A DNA stretch of 36,020 bases from an uncultured Acidimicrobiaceae bacterium (GTDB lineage: Bacteria > Actinomycetota > Acidimicrobiia > Acidimicrobiales > RAAP-2): NCBI GenBank assembly GCA_903894295.1, contig CAITPI010000047.1:1-36020 (forward strand), written 5' to 3'. Below the pieces are notes generated by a model, which was not told the DNA's origin, searched no databases, and saw only the letters and a list, made by a program, of their open reading frames with translations. Numbering within the stretch: the first letter of the stretch is position 1; the number at the start of each line of letters is the position of its first letter. Of this stretch, positions 15,063 to 22,902 are shown piece by piece. Both the position numbers and the translations under genes were made by a program.

Positions 15063-16250
15063 ATGGACGGATTCGAACTGGACCACCCGGTTTTCGACGG
15101 TGACAACCACTTCTACGAGGCCGAGGACGCCTTTACGCGTCATCTCGATCCGGCGCTCGGTCCCCGGGTGGCCCAGTGGTGTGAGATCAACGGCCGTCGC
15201 TACCACGTGCTTGGAGGCCGGGTGTCCCGGGCCGTGACGAATCCGACTTTTGATCCGATCGCCATGCCGGGGGCCATGTACGACTTCTTCCGGGGCAACC
15301 CCGATGGACGGAATCCGCTCGAGATGCTCTCGGCCCGGGAGCCGATCCGACCGGCCTACCGGGACCCGACAGCCCGTCTGGCCACCCTCGACGAACTCGG
15401 CCTGGCCGGCTGTCTGCTCTTTCCCACCCTCGGCATGATCTATGAGGAACCCCTGAGTCACGACCCCGAGGCGGTCGGTCACCTGTTCCGGGCGTTCAAC
15501 CGATGGCTGGTTGAGGACTGGGGCTTCAACGTCGACGACCGGATCTACGCCGCGCCCTACATCACGCTGGCCGATCCCCTTTGGGCCCGTGACGAGCTGA
15601 CCTGGGCGCTGGAGCAAGGAGCGCGGATGGTGGTGATGCGCCCGGCGGCGCCGGTGACCACCGAAGGCCGCAAGAACCCCTTCGACCCTGCCTTTGACGG
15701 CTTCTGGTCGTTGGCCAACGATGCCGGGATCACCGTCGTGGTCCACGCCGGCGACAGTGGAATCTCTTCCAACGGCTACGCCACCGACGGATTCGCCGCC
15801 ACCTTCTCCGGGGGCTGGAAGCCGTCCATCAAGTCGTTCGCCATCGAGCAGGCCATCCGGGACTACCTGCTGTCGATCATCTTCGAAGGTCTCTTCGACC
15901 GGTTCCCCAACCTCCGGGTGGCCTCGGTGGAGAACGGCGCCCAGTTCCTCCCCGATCTGCTGAAGAAACTCCGTTCCACGGCCAACAAGATGCCTGGCTA
16001 CTGGAAGGACGATCCGGTCGACGTCCTGCGCCACCATGTCTGGATCAATCCGTTCTGGGAAGATGACGTGGACGAGGTGGCCGAGTGTATGGGCCCTGAT
16101 CGGGTGGTGTTCGGGTCGGACTGGCCGCACATCGAAGCCCTGCCGGATCCGGTGGCCTACGTGCGCGAACTGAAGAACTTCTCGGCTGACGACCGGAGGA
16201 AGATCCTCTACGGAAACGTGCAGGAACTCCTCAGCCTCCGGCCTACCTGA
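15063..16250 (+). CDS. Amidohydrolase family 2 (ACMSD-like) metal-dependent hydrolase
   Basis: The protein has 395 residues with the amidohydrolase-2 layout. The N-terminus, FDGDNHFYEAEDAF, takes the place of the usual HxH metal motif (here DNHFYE, so only one histidine is kept). The mid part has VVHAGDSGI, then FPNLRVASVENGAQFLPDLLKKL. The C-terminal GSDWPHIEALPDP contains the catalytic Asp. Actinobacteria have many paralogues of this type, often with one HxH position changed, and most lack an assigned substrate. Decarboxylation or hydrolysis of an aromatic or carboxylic acid is the family-level expectation. ATG 15063 has a good ribosome binding site. Confidence 0.9.
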   Translation: MDGFELDHPVFDGDNHFYEAEDAFTRHLDPALGPRVAQWCEINGRRYHVLGGRVSRAVTNPTFDPIAMPGAMYDFFRGNPDGRNPLEMLSAREPIRPAYRDPTARLATLDELGLAGCLLFPTLGMIYEEPLSHDPEAVGHLFRAFNRWLVEDWGFNVDDRIYAAPYITLADPLWARDELTWALEQGARMVVMRPAAPVTTEGRKNPFDPAFDGFWSLANDAGITVVVHAGDSGISSNGYATDGFAATFSGGWKPSIKSFAIEQAIRDYLLSIIFEGLFDRFPNLRVASVENGAQFLPDLLKKLRSTANKMPGYWKDDPVDVLRHHVWINPFWEDDVDEVAECMGPDRVVFGSDWPHIEALPDPVAYVRELKNFSADDRRKILYGNVQELLSLRPT

Positions 16251-16262
16251 GACGCCGGGGGG

Positions 16263-16436
16263 CTAGTGACTCCCCCGGCCCCGGTGGTTGTGGGCCTGCT
16301 TGCCATGGTGGCTGGTCTCGTGGGGACGGTTGCGTTCCTGCTCGGCCTTCTGCAGGTTGTTCCGTCGACCTCGGGTCACGAAGCCCCCGGCCACGATGGC
16401 GACGAGCACGACGGCCATCAGGATCCAGATCATCAT
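16263..16436 (-). CDS. Small membrane protein with His-rich tail
   Basis: The peptide has 57 residues from ATG 16436, preceded by GGAAGGA with 8-nt spacing. It has one N-terminal transmembrane helix (MIWILMAVVLVAIVAGGFV), a basic stretch (TRGRRNN) and a hydrophilic tail rich in histidine and arginine (HETSHHGKQAHNHRGRGSH). Third codon positions are almost all G or C on this strand and less so on the opposite strand, which supports coding on the minus strand. No family is recognised. The His-rich tail could bind metal; that is only a suggestion. It sits between the amidohydrolase and tRNA-Pro. Confidence 0.55.
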   Translation of the reverse strand: MMIWILMAVVLVAIVAGGFVTRGRRNNLQKAEQERNRPHETSHHGKQAHNHRGRGSH

Positions 16437-16499
16437 CTCTCGGGTCCTTCCTGCCGGAACCACTGAGGTCCGACCAGTCTGCCTGTCATCTGTCGGTTC

Positions 16500-16577
16500 T
16501 GGTCGGGCTGGGGAGATTCGAACTCCCGACCTCTTGACCCCCAGTCAAGCGCGCTAACCAAGCTGCGCCACAGCCCG
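16500..16577 (-). tRNA. tRNA-Pro (anticodon GGG)
   Basis: On the minus strand a 78-nt cloverleaf can be folded. The acceptor stem is CGGGCTG/CAGCCCG with discriminator A and an encoded CCA end. The D arm is GCGC/GCGC. The anticodon stem CTTGA/TCAAG has the loop CTGGGGG (anticodon GGG). The T arm is GGGAG-TTCGAAT-CTCCC. Anticodon GGG reads proline CCC and CCU codons. Confidence 0.97.
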
Positions 16578-16775
16578 TCACCGGTGCCGATCCTGCACCA
16601 TCCGTCGGGCCCCGGACCCTGTGGGTGGTGTTCATGGGGAGATCACCAAGGTCCGGACGAGGGGTAGAGCGGAATCGTTCCGGGAGCGTCAGCCACCAAT
16701 GGCCAACGATCCGCCATCATCGTACATGACAGAGCAGACCGGCCGGAATGGTTCCCTCTCGCCCGCACCGGGACG

Positions 16776-16812
16776 CGACAACGCTCCCGACCGCTGGTCG
16801 GGAGCGTTGTCG
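16776..16812 (-). terminator. Long perfect hairpin downstream of the SGNH hydrolase gene
   Basis: Two 17-bp arms (16776-16792 and 16796-16812), built on CGACAACGCTCCCGACC, are separated by only 3 nt. They start 26 bp after the stop of the SGNH gene and lie between it and tRNA-Pro. There is no U-tract on either strand. It probably acts as a terminator or 3'-end stabiliser of the hydrolase mRNA. Confidence 0.65.
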
Positions 16813-16837
16813 GTGGAAACCCGAACCGGGTCCGGAG

Positions 16838-17845
16838 CTACGAGAGACCGAGGTCCGACTCGATCAGGCCGGCGATGAAGTGGTACCCCTTGTTGTTGGG
16901 GTGGATGTCGCCGAACGTGGTGGCGTTGCAATACCAGGTGATGGAGCACACCTCGGCCACGTTCATCGGAACGGCGGTGCCGTAGGGCAGGAACCGGATC
17001 GTTTGTCCCGTGAACGAACTCGTGGTGCTGTCCCAGGTGTTGGAGTCCGCACCCGTCGGCGCCTGGAGGTTGTGGGCGTAGTAAGGCGCATCGGTGACGT
17101 TCACGAACGAGCCGTTGGTCACCCCCGTATAGATGCCGCGCAGGGTCGGGTTGATGATGTCGTCGAAGGCCACCACCGACAACTCGGCCAGCCCCGGGGT
17201 CGTATGCCCGGCCGGAGCAACGTCGTTGCCCAGGAGGACGTCCGGATAGGTCAGACCGACGATCCTGGCTGAAGAGTCACCGTTGGCGACGAGAGCCGCC
17301 CGCAACTCGGTCACCAAGGTGGAGACGTTGGTGGAGATCGTCGAGTTGGCGGCCAGCACGCAGGTGACCGGGCTGGAGTTCCTGGCACAGGAGGTCACGT
17401 CGTTGCCACTGATCGAGATGGTGATGAGGTTCACCCTGGCGTGGTGGGTGGGATCGGCAATGAAGTTCAATGCCGCCGTGGCCTGGGTGGTCGTCGGATA
17501 CGCCACGCCGTAGGTTGGCTCCTGGCTACCCGGGCAGCCGATGGTGTTGAGGATCGAGGTCGTCGTCGCTCCCCCGCAGCCGAAGTTGACCAGGTTGAGG
17601 AAGTCCTTGCGGGCCACGGCATCGGTGTAGCCGGGACCGCCACTCCACGTCGAGGTCTCGTATCCCTGCGAGTACGAGTCACCCAGGGACAGGTAGTAGT
17701 TGGAAGGCCCCGGAGCCGACTTCTCGGCAACGGCATGGGCCGGCCGGAGGGCGCCGCTGACGCCCGGTGTCGCCGCCACGCCGAGTAGTCCTGCCCCCAT
17801 GGCGACCGTTGCCGCCAGCATGGTCCAACGTGATGAAACCTTCAT
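16838..17845 (-). CDS. Secreted SGNH/GDSL-family hydrolase
   Basis: The protein has 335 residues with a Sec signal peptide: MKVSSRW, a hydrophobic core (LAATVAMGAGLLGVAATP), with cleavage probably after AHA near residue 38. The catalytic blocks are present: block I YYLSLGDSYSQGY (nucleophile Ser), block II with GCGGATT, block III ISGNDVTS and block V DIHPNNKGYH (Asp and His). Several Cys pairs suggest disulphides in the exported protein. Family members are esterases, lipases or polysaccharide deacetylases; the substrate is unknown. ATG 17845 has GAGGGG upstream. It is followed by a strong hairpin. The gene to its left on the chromosome is tRNA-Pro. Confidence 0.92.
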   Translation of the reverse strand: MKVSSRWTMLAATVAMGAGLLGVAATPGVSGALRPAHAVAEKSAPGPSNYYLSLGDSYSQGYETSTWSGGPGYTDAVARKDFLNLVNFGCGGATTTSILNTIGCPGSQEPTYGVAYPTTTQATAALNFIADPTHHARVNLITISISGNDVTSCARNSSPVTCVLAANSTISTNVSTLVTELRAALVANGDSSARIVGLTYPDVLLGNDVAPAGHTTPGLAELSVVAFDDIINPTLRGIYTGVTNGSFVNVTDAPYYAHNLQAPTGADSNTWDSTTSSFTGQTIRFLPYGTAVPMNVAEVCSITWYCNATTFGDIHPNNKGYHFIAGLIESDLGLS

Positions 17846-18039
17846 GGTTACCCCTCTTCCGCCGGCGTGGCCTGCCGCAGTTTCGAGACGCCCACCCCTC
17901 CCCAGGGCAACCGGCGTCCCGCCCCGTCAGGCGACGAGACCCACAGTCTGGCAAAGATCGCACCTCGTGGCCACTGGCCGACCGACCGGTCGCCCTGACG
18001 CCGATGGCGTGGAGCCGACAGCCGGGTCCGGGTCGTTGT

Positions 18040-18237
18040 TCAGACGTGGTGCACCAGCCAGGTCACTCCCTGGTAGGTCCGGTAGCCCAGATAGATCACG
18101 GTGATCACCACGAGAACCTTCACGTACCACGCCGAGGAGCGATGTTCGACCGGTTCTTCGCCACAGTAGATACAGGCACCCTCGTCGGAAACTTCGTCCT
18201 CTTCCAGGCGGAGGTCGCACCGGTCACACCACGCCAT
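18040..18237 (-). CDS. Small membrane-anchored zinc-ribbon protein
   Basis: The protein has 65 residues. The N-terminus has CDRC and, 14 residues later, CIYC, forming a CxxC-x14-CxxC zinc ribbon. Residues ~37-55 (WYVKVLVVITVIYLGYRTY) make one transmembrane helix, leaving a short C-terminal tail. It lies 33 bp downstream of der on the same strand and could be the last gene of the DUF512-der operon. No function is known. The start ATG 18237 has only a weak ribosome binding site. Confidence 0.72.
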   Translation of the reverse strand: MAWCDRCDLRLEEDEVSDEGACIYCGEEPVEHRSSAWYVKVLVVITVIYLGYRTYQGVTWLVHHV

Positions 18238-18270
18238 GGAACCGTTCTGTTTCCGGACGCACTGGGCCGT

Positions 18271-19698
18271 TCAACGCTTGCGTCCTCCGCTGCCATGGGC
18301 ACCTTTGGCCCGAACCCGGATCTTGATGGGCGTCGGGCCCAGTTCGAACCGTTCGCGCAGACCCCGCTCGACGTAGCGGAGATAGGTCGGCTGGAGCCGG
18401 CCGTTGGTGAAGAGGGTGAACGTGGGCGGATCGTTCGCACCCTGGACGGCGTACTGGATGCGGGCGCCGACCGGGGGGTGGGCCACCTGGATCGACTTGA
18501 TGGCCCGGTTGAGCTCACCGGTGGGAATCCGCGAGTGGTAGGCCTCTTCGGCGGCGGAGATGGCCGGAAGGATGTGGTGCACGCCGAGGCCCGACAGGGC
18601 ACTGATCTTGAGCACCGGGGCATCCCCGAGGAAGGCCAACCGGTCCCCCACGTCGAGCAGGATCTCGGGTCGGTCCTCGGTGTCGATCAGCTCCCACTTG
18701 TTCATCACCACGACAACCGGACAGCCGGACGCTCCGATGCGCTCGGCCAGGCGCTGGTCCTGGTGGGTCACCCCGGCGGTGGCGTCGATGACCAGCAAGG
18801 CGATGTCGGCCCGGTCCAGGGCGTCAAGCGCCCGCAGGACCGAAAAGTACTCCGTTCCCCGCTCGGTCCGGGACTTGCGGCGCATACCGGCCGTGTCGAT
18901 GAAACAGACGGTTCCTTCCGGGGTCTCGACCACGGTGTCGACGGCGTCCCGGGTGGTGCCGGGAGCGTCGTGGGTGACGGAACGCTCGTCGCCCACCAGC
19001 CGGTTGAACAGGGTGGACTTCCCGACGTTGGGTCGGCCGACCAGGGCGACCCGGGGCACGGTGTGACCGGTGGCCGGATCGACCAGAGGGGCGGTGAGGT
19101 CGACGACTTCGTCGATGATCTCGGCATCGTCGGGCCGACGGGGGGTGGCAGTGGATTCCGTCTCCCCTTCCGTGGCCGGCAGCAGGGAGATGACCTCGTC
19201 CAGCAGGTCGCCCGTCCCCCGGCCATGAAGCGCACTCACGGCCCACGGTTCGCCGAGGCCGAGGGCCATGGCGTCCCAGGCGTCAGCTTCCCGTTGGGAG
19301 GAGTCGACCTTGTTCACCACGACCAGGACCGGACAACCGGCCCGCTTGAGGATCCGGGCCACCTCGAGGTCCTCGTCGATCAGGCCCACGGTGACGTCGA
19401 CCACGAAGAGCACCACCGACGCCTCGGCGATGGCCTTTTCCGACTGCTTCGAGACCTGGGCATCGAGCGGGTCGGCCGTGGCCAGCCAACCTCCGGTGTC
19501 GACAATCGTGAAGTGACGGCCACACCAATCTGCTTCGAGTTCCTTGCGGTCCCGGGTGACCCCAGGGCGCTCTTCGACCACGGCCTCCCGACGCCCCACG
19601 ATTCGGTTGACGAGGGTCGATTTGCCGACGTTGGGTCGGCCGGCCACGACGACGAGGGGCAAGGTGCGGGGCACCATGGTGGTGCGGGCGGGGCTCAT
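18271..19698 (-). CDS. der: Ribosome biogenesis GTPase Der (EngA)
   Basis: The protein has 475 residues with two GTPase domains in a row, the hallmark of Der. The first has the P-loop GRPNVGKST in VVVAGRPNVGKSTLVN, the switch region PGVTRDR, VDTGGW and NKVD. The second repeats GRPNVGKSTLFNRLVG, APGTTRD, IDTAGMRRKS and MNKWE. A C-terminal KH-like domain follows (RIQYAVQGANDPPTFTLFTNG), with a basic tail KGAHGSGGRKR. Der helps assemble the 50S subunit and is essential in most bacteria. Its ATG overlaps the stop of the DUF512 gene by 4 bp (ATGA), so the two are translationally coupled. Confidence 0.98.
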   Translation of the reverse strand: MSPARTTMVPRTLPLVVVAGRPNVGKSTLVNRIVGRREAVVEERPGVTRDRKELEADWCGRHFTIVDTGGWLATADPLDAQVSKQSEKAIAEASVVLFVVDVTVGLIDEDLEVARILKRAGCPVLVVVNKVDSSQREADAWDAMALGLGEPWAVSALHGRGTGDLLDEVISLLPATEGETESTATPRRPDDAEIIDEVVDLTAPLVDPATGHTVPRVALVGRPNVGKSTLFNRLVGDERSVTHDAPGTTRDAVDTVVETPEGTVCFIDTAGMRRKSRTERGTEYFSVLRALDALDRADIALLVIDATAGVTHQDQRLAERIGASGCPVVVVMNKWELIDTEDRPEILLDVGDRLAFLGDAPVLKISALSGLGVHHILPAISAAEEAYHSRIPTGELNRAIKSIQVAHPPVGARIQYAVQGANDPPTFTLFTNGRLQPTYLRYVERGLRERFELGPTPIKIRVRAKGAHGSGGRKR

Positions 19699-21143
19699 CG
19701 GGTACCTCCAAGGGTCACGGGAATGCGTTGGGGTGGCCCGGAGCCGTCACCCTCGAGGGCCCGGCGCAGTGAACGGCCGTCGGTGGCCACCACCTCCACC
19801 CGGCGGGGCAGGTCGTCCAGGGTCAGGTCGTCGAGAAAACGCCCCTGGGACAGGCAGGCATCGGGCAGCAGGTAGCGGTGGCCAACCGGTTCGTTGGCCA
19901 GCACGGCGCCGACGTCGGTGCCGGTCAGCAGACCGGCGACGCCGATGTTGCCACCGAAGAAGTGGTTGGTCACCGGAATGATGCGGATGTCTGGGCGGTC
20001 CAGCGAGTCGACCAACGGAGCGAGCACCCGTGCACCGTACTCCCCGGTCAGGATGGCGATGGGGGCACCGTCGCCCCCGGCATCCGCCCCTGCTCCGCCG
20101 TCTTTCAACCGGGGCGCCCGGTATCCGGTGGCCGGAGCGCCGTCCACCGCGGCGAAAAAGCCCGGCCGGACGCCGAGTGCGGCGTGTTCGTCCCCGCCGA
20201 AGGCGGCTTCGAACGCCCGGGCCATGCCAAGGCCGTTCTCGTGCTGGGGGAACCCTTCGTAGGTGGCCTGGGCGGGAAACGGCCGTTCGGCCATCAGGTA
20301 GTACTCGTCGGCGGCGAAGACCATGCGGCGTCCGAGGGCGGCCAGAAAGGTCTCCTGCCACGACGCCACCTGGTCACAGACCGCCGCTGCCTCTTCGGTC
20401 GTGTGGGGTCGCATGGCCGATTCGTGCGAGTACTCGCTGACGCCGAGGGGCACGCAGGCCACGGTGGCAAGCTCCGGGTAGCGGTCCAGCACGCCGGCGA
20501 GCGTGTCGTCGAGGACGGCACCGTCGTTCTTTCCGGGACACACCACGATCTGGCCATGCACCTCGATGCCGCCGGCCAGCAGGGCCGACAGCCAGCGCAA
20601 ACTGGTCGCCCCGCGGCGGTTTCGAAGCATCTCGGCCCGGATGTCGGGGTCGGTGGCGTGGATCGAAACGAACAGCGGGCTGAGCCGCTCGGTCAGCACC
20701 CGTTCGAGGTCCATCTCGGTGAAGCGGGTGAGGGTGGTGAAGTTTCCGTAGAGGAAGGAGAGGCGGTAGTCGTCGTCCTTCATCGAAAGGCTGCGTCGCA
20801 TGCCCTTGGGCAACTGGTGGATGAAGCAGAACTCGCAGTGGTTGTCACAGGTCCGGACCCGGTCGAAGACCGCCGAGGACACTTCGACCCCGAGTGGCTC
20901 ACCGGCTTCCTTGACCACTTCCTTCAGAATCAGATCCGCCCGGCCCGGCCGTCGTACCTGGATGTCGATCTCCGGCTCGTCGACCAGCATGGAGTACTCG
21001 ATGACGTCCCGGGGCGCCCGACCGTTCAGGAACTCCAGATGGTCGCCAACGGCCAGTCCAGCCCGTTCGGCCGGCGAGCCGGGATGGATCGCCACGACCC
21101 GGGGGGCTGACGTCGCACGAGGCGTCGTGGGCGGCGCCGACAT
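19695..21143 (-). CDS. DUF512 protein: PDZ domain fused to a radical SAM-like domain
   Basis: The protein has 482 residues. Residues 14-80 form a PDZ-like domain (HPGSPAERAGLAVGDHLEFLNG). Residues ~95-290 carry a radical SAM-type cluster motif CDNHCEFCF (CxxxCxxC) followed by IHQLPKGMRRSLSMKDDDYRLSFLYGNFTTLT. The rest is the DUF512 domain (VPLGVSEYSHE; ADEYYLMAERPFP; TNHFFGGNIGVAGLLTG). Its biochemical role is unknown. In clostridia it is often next to der, and here the same pairing is kept as a 4-bp overlap, suggesting a link with ribosome assembly or RNA modification. The start ATG 21143 has a -10 box 6 nt before it. Confidence 0.93.
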   Translation of the reverse strand: MSAPPTTPRATSAPRVVAIHPGSPAERAGLAVGDHLEFLNGRAPRDVIEYSMLVDEPEIDIQVRRPGRADLILKEVVKEAGEPLGVEVSSAVFDRVRTCDNHCEFCFIHQLPKGMRRSLSMKDDDYRLSFLYGNFTTLTRFTEMDLERVLTERLSPLFVSIHATDPDIRAEMLRNRRGATSLRWLSALLAGGIEVHGQIVVCPGKNDGAVLDDTLAGVLDRYPELATVACVPLGVSEYSHESAMRPHTTEEAAAVCDQVASWQETFLAALGRRMVFAADEYYLMAERPFPAQATYEGFPQHENGLGMARAFEAAFGGDEHAALGVRPGFFAAVDGAPATGYRAPRLKDGGAGADAGGDGAPIAILTGEYGARVLAPLVDSLDRPDIRIIPVTNHFFGGNIGVAGLLTGTDVGAVLANEPVGHRYLLPDACLSQGRFLDDLTLDDLPRRVEVVATDGRSLRRALEGDGSGPPQRIPVTLGGTR

Positions 21144-21149
21144 GCCCCA

Positions 21150-21155
21150 AGGTTA
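21150..21155 (-). promoter_or_regulatory. -10 box of the DUF512-der operon (leaderless start)
   Basis: TAACCT on the minus strand lies 6 nt before ATG 21143. It is divergent from the ispH promoter. Confidence 0.5.
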
Positions 21156-21214
21156 CCGCTTCTCTCCCCGGCGTCCTCCCCTCACCTGCCCGCTCCCCAG
21201 GCGGTCTTTCCCGG

Positions 21215-21220
21215 TAGCCT
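21215..21220 (+). promoter_or_regulatory. -10 box of ispH (leaderless start)
   Basis: TAGCCT lies 6 nt before ATG 21227. Only 83 bp separate this start from the divergent DUF512 start. Confidence 0.5.
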
Positions 21221-21226
21221 GCAGAC

Positions 21227-22300
21227 ATGCCGGTTGAACGCGTGCTGTTGGCCCAGCCCCGGGGATTCTGCGCCGGGGTCGAGAAGGCCATCAAGGCGTT
21301 GGCCTGGATGGTGCGCGTCTTCGAACCGCCGGTCTACTGCTACCACGAGATCGTCCACAACCGTCACGTGGTCGACCAGTTCCGGGCCCAGGGGGTGGTC
21401 TTCGTCGACTCGGTGGCCGAGGTTCCCCCCGGTGCGCCCCTCATGCTCTCGGCCCACGGCTCGGCTCCCGAGGTGGTGGACGAGGCCCGGGAAGAACGCC
21501 GGGTGGTGGTCGATGCCGTCTGCCCGTTGGTCACCAAGGTGCACCACGAACTGAAGGTCCGGGCCCGCAAGGGTTACACGGTGCTCTACGTCGGCCACCA
21601 CGGGCACGAAGAGGCTGTCGGCACCATGGCGGTCGCTCCCGAAGCGGTTCGACTCCTCGAACACGCCGACGACGTCGATCATCTCGACGCCCTGCCCGGC
21701 GAGGGAACCGAGGAGGGAGCACAGGTGGCGCTCCTGGCCCAGACCACGTTGAGTCACGACGAGTGGGCCGGGATCGTCGACCGGGCCCGGGAGCGCTTCC
21801 CGGAGTTGTGGATGCCCAACCGGAGCGACCTGTGCTTTGCCACCACCAACCGGCAGACCGCCCTGAAGGCGCTGGCCGGGAAGTGCGACGCCATTGTGGT
21901 CATCGGCTCGGACAACTCGTCCAACACGGTCGCCCTGGCCCAGGTGGCCCGTTCCTTTGGCTGTCCCCGGGTCCTTCGGGTCAACGACGCCAGCGAGTTG
22001 CCCGACGATCTCGAGGGCACCGTTGGGGTGACCGCCGGGGCGTCGGCACCCGAAGCGCTGGTGGCCGAAGTGGTGGCCCGCCTGAATCCCCGTTCGGGCA
22101 CCGAGACGGCCGCCACCGCGCTCGAGGAGGAGTACTTCCCACCTCCGCCCGAACTCCGCGAGCTTCTGCGGGGACTCGAAGGTGCGTTGAACCTGCTGAA
22201 CGGCTGCCCGGACACAGTGGATGACGCCGAATCGTCGCCGGTGTTGGCCAACGACCGTCTCGTGGCCGCCGCCGACGTGTTGGAGCAGATGGCCCGTTAG
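21227..22300 (+). CDS. ispH: 4-hydroxy-3-methylbut-2-enyl diphosphate reductase
   Basis: The protein has 357 residues. IspH makes IPP and DMAPP in the last step of the MEP isoprenoid pathway and binds a [4Fe-4S] cluster through three cysteines, all present: PRGFCAGVEKA (Cys15), VDAVCPLVTKVH and LCFATTNRQ. The substrate-binding histidines HEIVHN and SAHGSAPEV and the motif AQTTLS are intact. The C-terminus extends ~45 residues beyond the conserved TAGASAPE region with an acidic tail (EEEYFPPPPELRELL). The gene is first in a plus-strand group with the HD-domain and GT2 genes, 53 bp upstream of the former. Confidence 0.97.
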   Translation: MPVERVLLAQPRGFCAGVEKAIKALAWMVRVFEPPVYCYHEIVHNRHVVDQFRAQGVVFVDSVAEVPPGAPLMLSAHGSAPEVVDEAREERRVVVDAVCPLVTKVHHELKVRARKGYTVLYVGHHGHEEAVGTMAVAPEAVRLLEHADDVDHLDALPGEGTEEGAQVALLAQTTLSHDEWAGIVDRARERFPELWMPNRSDLCFATTNRQTALKALAGKCDAIVVIGSDNSSNTVALAQVARSFGCPRVLRVNDASELPDDLEGTVGVTAGASAPEALVAEVVARLNPRSGTETAATALEEEYFPPPPELRELLRGLEGALNLLNGCPDTVDDAESSPVLANDRLVAAADVLEQMAR

Positions 22301-22341
22301 GCGAGGACTCCCCCATCTCGGTGCGGGTTGGAGTTTGGTGC

Positions 22342-22347
22342 GACAAT
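22342..22347 (+). promoter_or_regulatory. -10 box of the HD-domain gene (leaderless start)
   Basis: GACAAT lies 6 nt before ATG 22354. GGAGGG directly abuts the ATG, too close to work as a ribosome binding site. Confidence 0.4.
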
Positions 22348-22353
22348 GGAGGG

Positions 22354-22902
22354 ATGAGTACTTCCTTTGTGAGCATGGACACGTCCACGGCGGAGCAGTG
22401 GGCGACGATCGGGGCCGAGACCTTCCAGAACCAACCCCGGGTCGCCGAGCGCATTCTCGCCATGTTGGAGTCACTCAACGAGATTGTCGACGGTTTTTCG
22501 GTGGACCAGCTCACCCACTGCCTCCAGACAGCCACCCGGGCCGAACGGGCCGGTGCGGACGATGAAGTCGTCGTGGCCTCGCTCCTCCACGATGTGGGCA
22601 AGGCCATCTCGGTGCCCGGACATCCCCGGATCGCAGCCGAGATCCTGCGGCCCTACGTCCGGCCCGAGGTCTACGAGATGATCCGGGTCCACCAGGATTT
22701 CCAGGGTCGCCACTACTACGCCCACTTCCAGATGGACCCCAACCTGCGGGACCAGTACCGGGATGAGTCCTGGTTCTCCCTGGCCGAACAGTTTGCCGAC
22801 GAGTGGGACCAGACCAGCTTCGACCCGGAGTACGACACCCTCCCCCTCTCCCACTTCGAGCCCAAGGTGCGGGCATTGTTCGCCACCCCACACTCGCTCT
22901 GA
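22354..22902 (+). CDS. HD-domain protein resembling PhnZ-type mixed-valent di-iron oxygenases
   Basis: The protein has 182 residues from ATG 22354. The metal-binding residues can be picked out as His55 (THCLQTA), His79-Asp80 (LLHDVGK), His90 (PGHP), His113 (IRVHQDF) and Asp152 (EWDQTSFDP). This six-ligand set, with the tail pattern WDQxSFDPxYxxxPLxxFEP, matches the HD oxygenases related to PhnZ/TmpB and myo-inositol oxygenase more than the HD phosphohydrolases. The typical phosphonate-binding residues are not evident to me, so the substrate is open. Its TGA overlaps the ATG of the GT2 gene (TGATG), indicating coupling. A plain HD phosphohydrolase remains the alternative. Confidence 0.82.
   Translation: MSTSFVSMDTSTAEQWATIGAETFQNQPRVAERILAMLESLNEIVDGFSVDQLTHCLQTATRAERAGADDEVVVASLLHDVGKAISVPGHPRIAAEILRPYVRPEVYEMIRVHQDFQGRHYYAHFQMDPNLRDQYRDESWFSLAEQFADEWDQTSFDPEYDTLPLSHFEPKVRALFATPHSL

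Noticed and set aside
16266-16466. Plus-strand 66-residue frame with a hydrophobic segment
   Set aside because: It has more A/T at third codon positions than the overlapping minus-strand frame and no ribosome binding site.
17767-19875. 702-residue open frame on the plus strand
   Set aside because: It is antisense to der, has no recognisable motif, and reflects high GC content in which opposite frames stay open. Der is certain on the minus strand.
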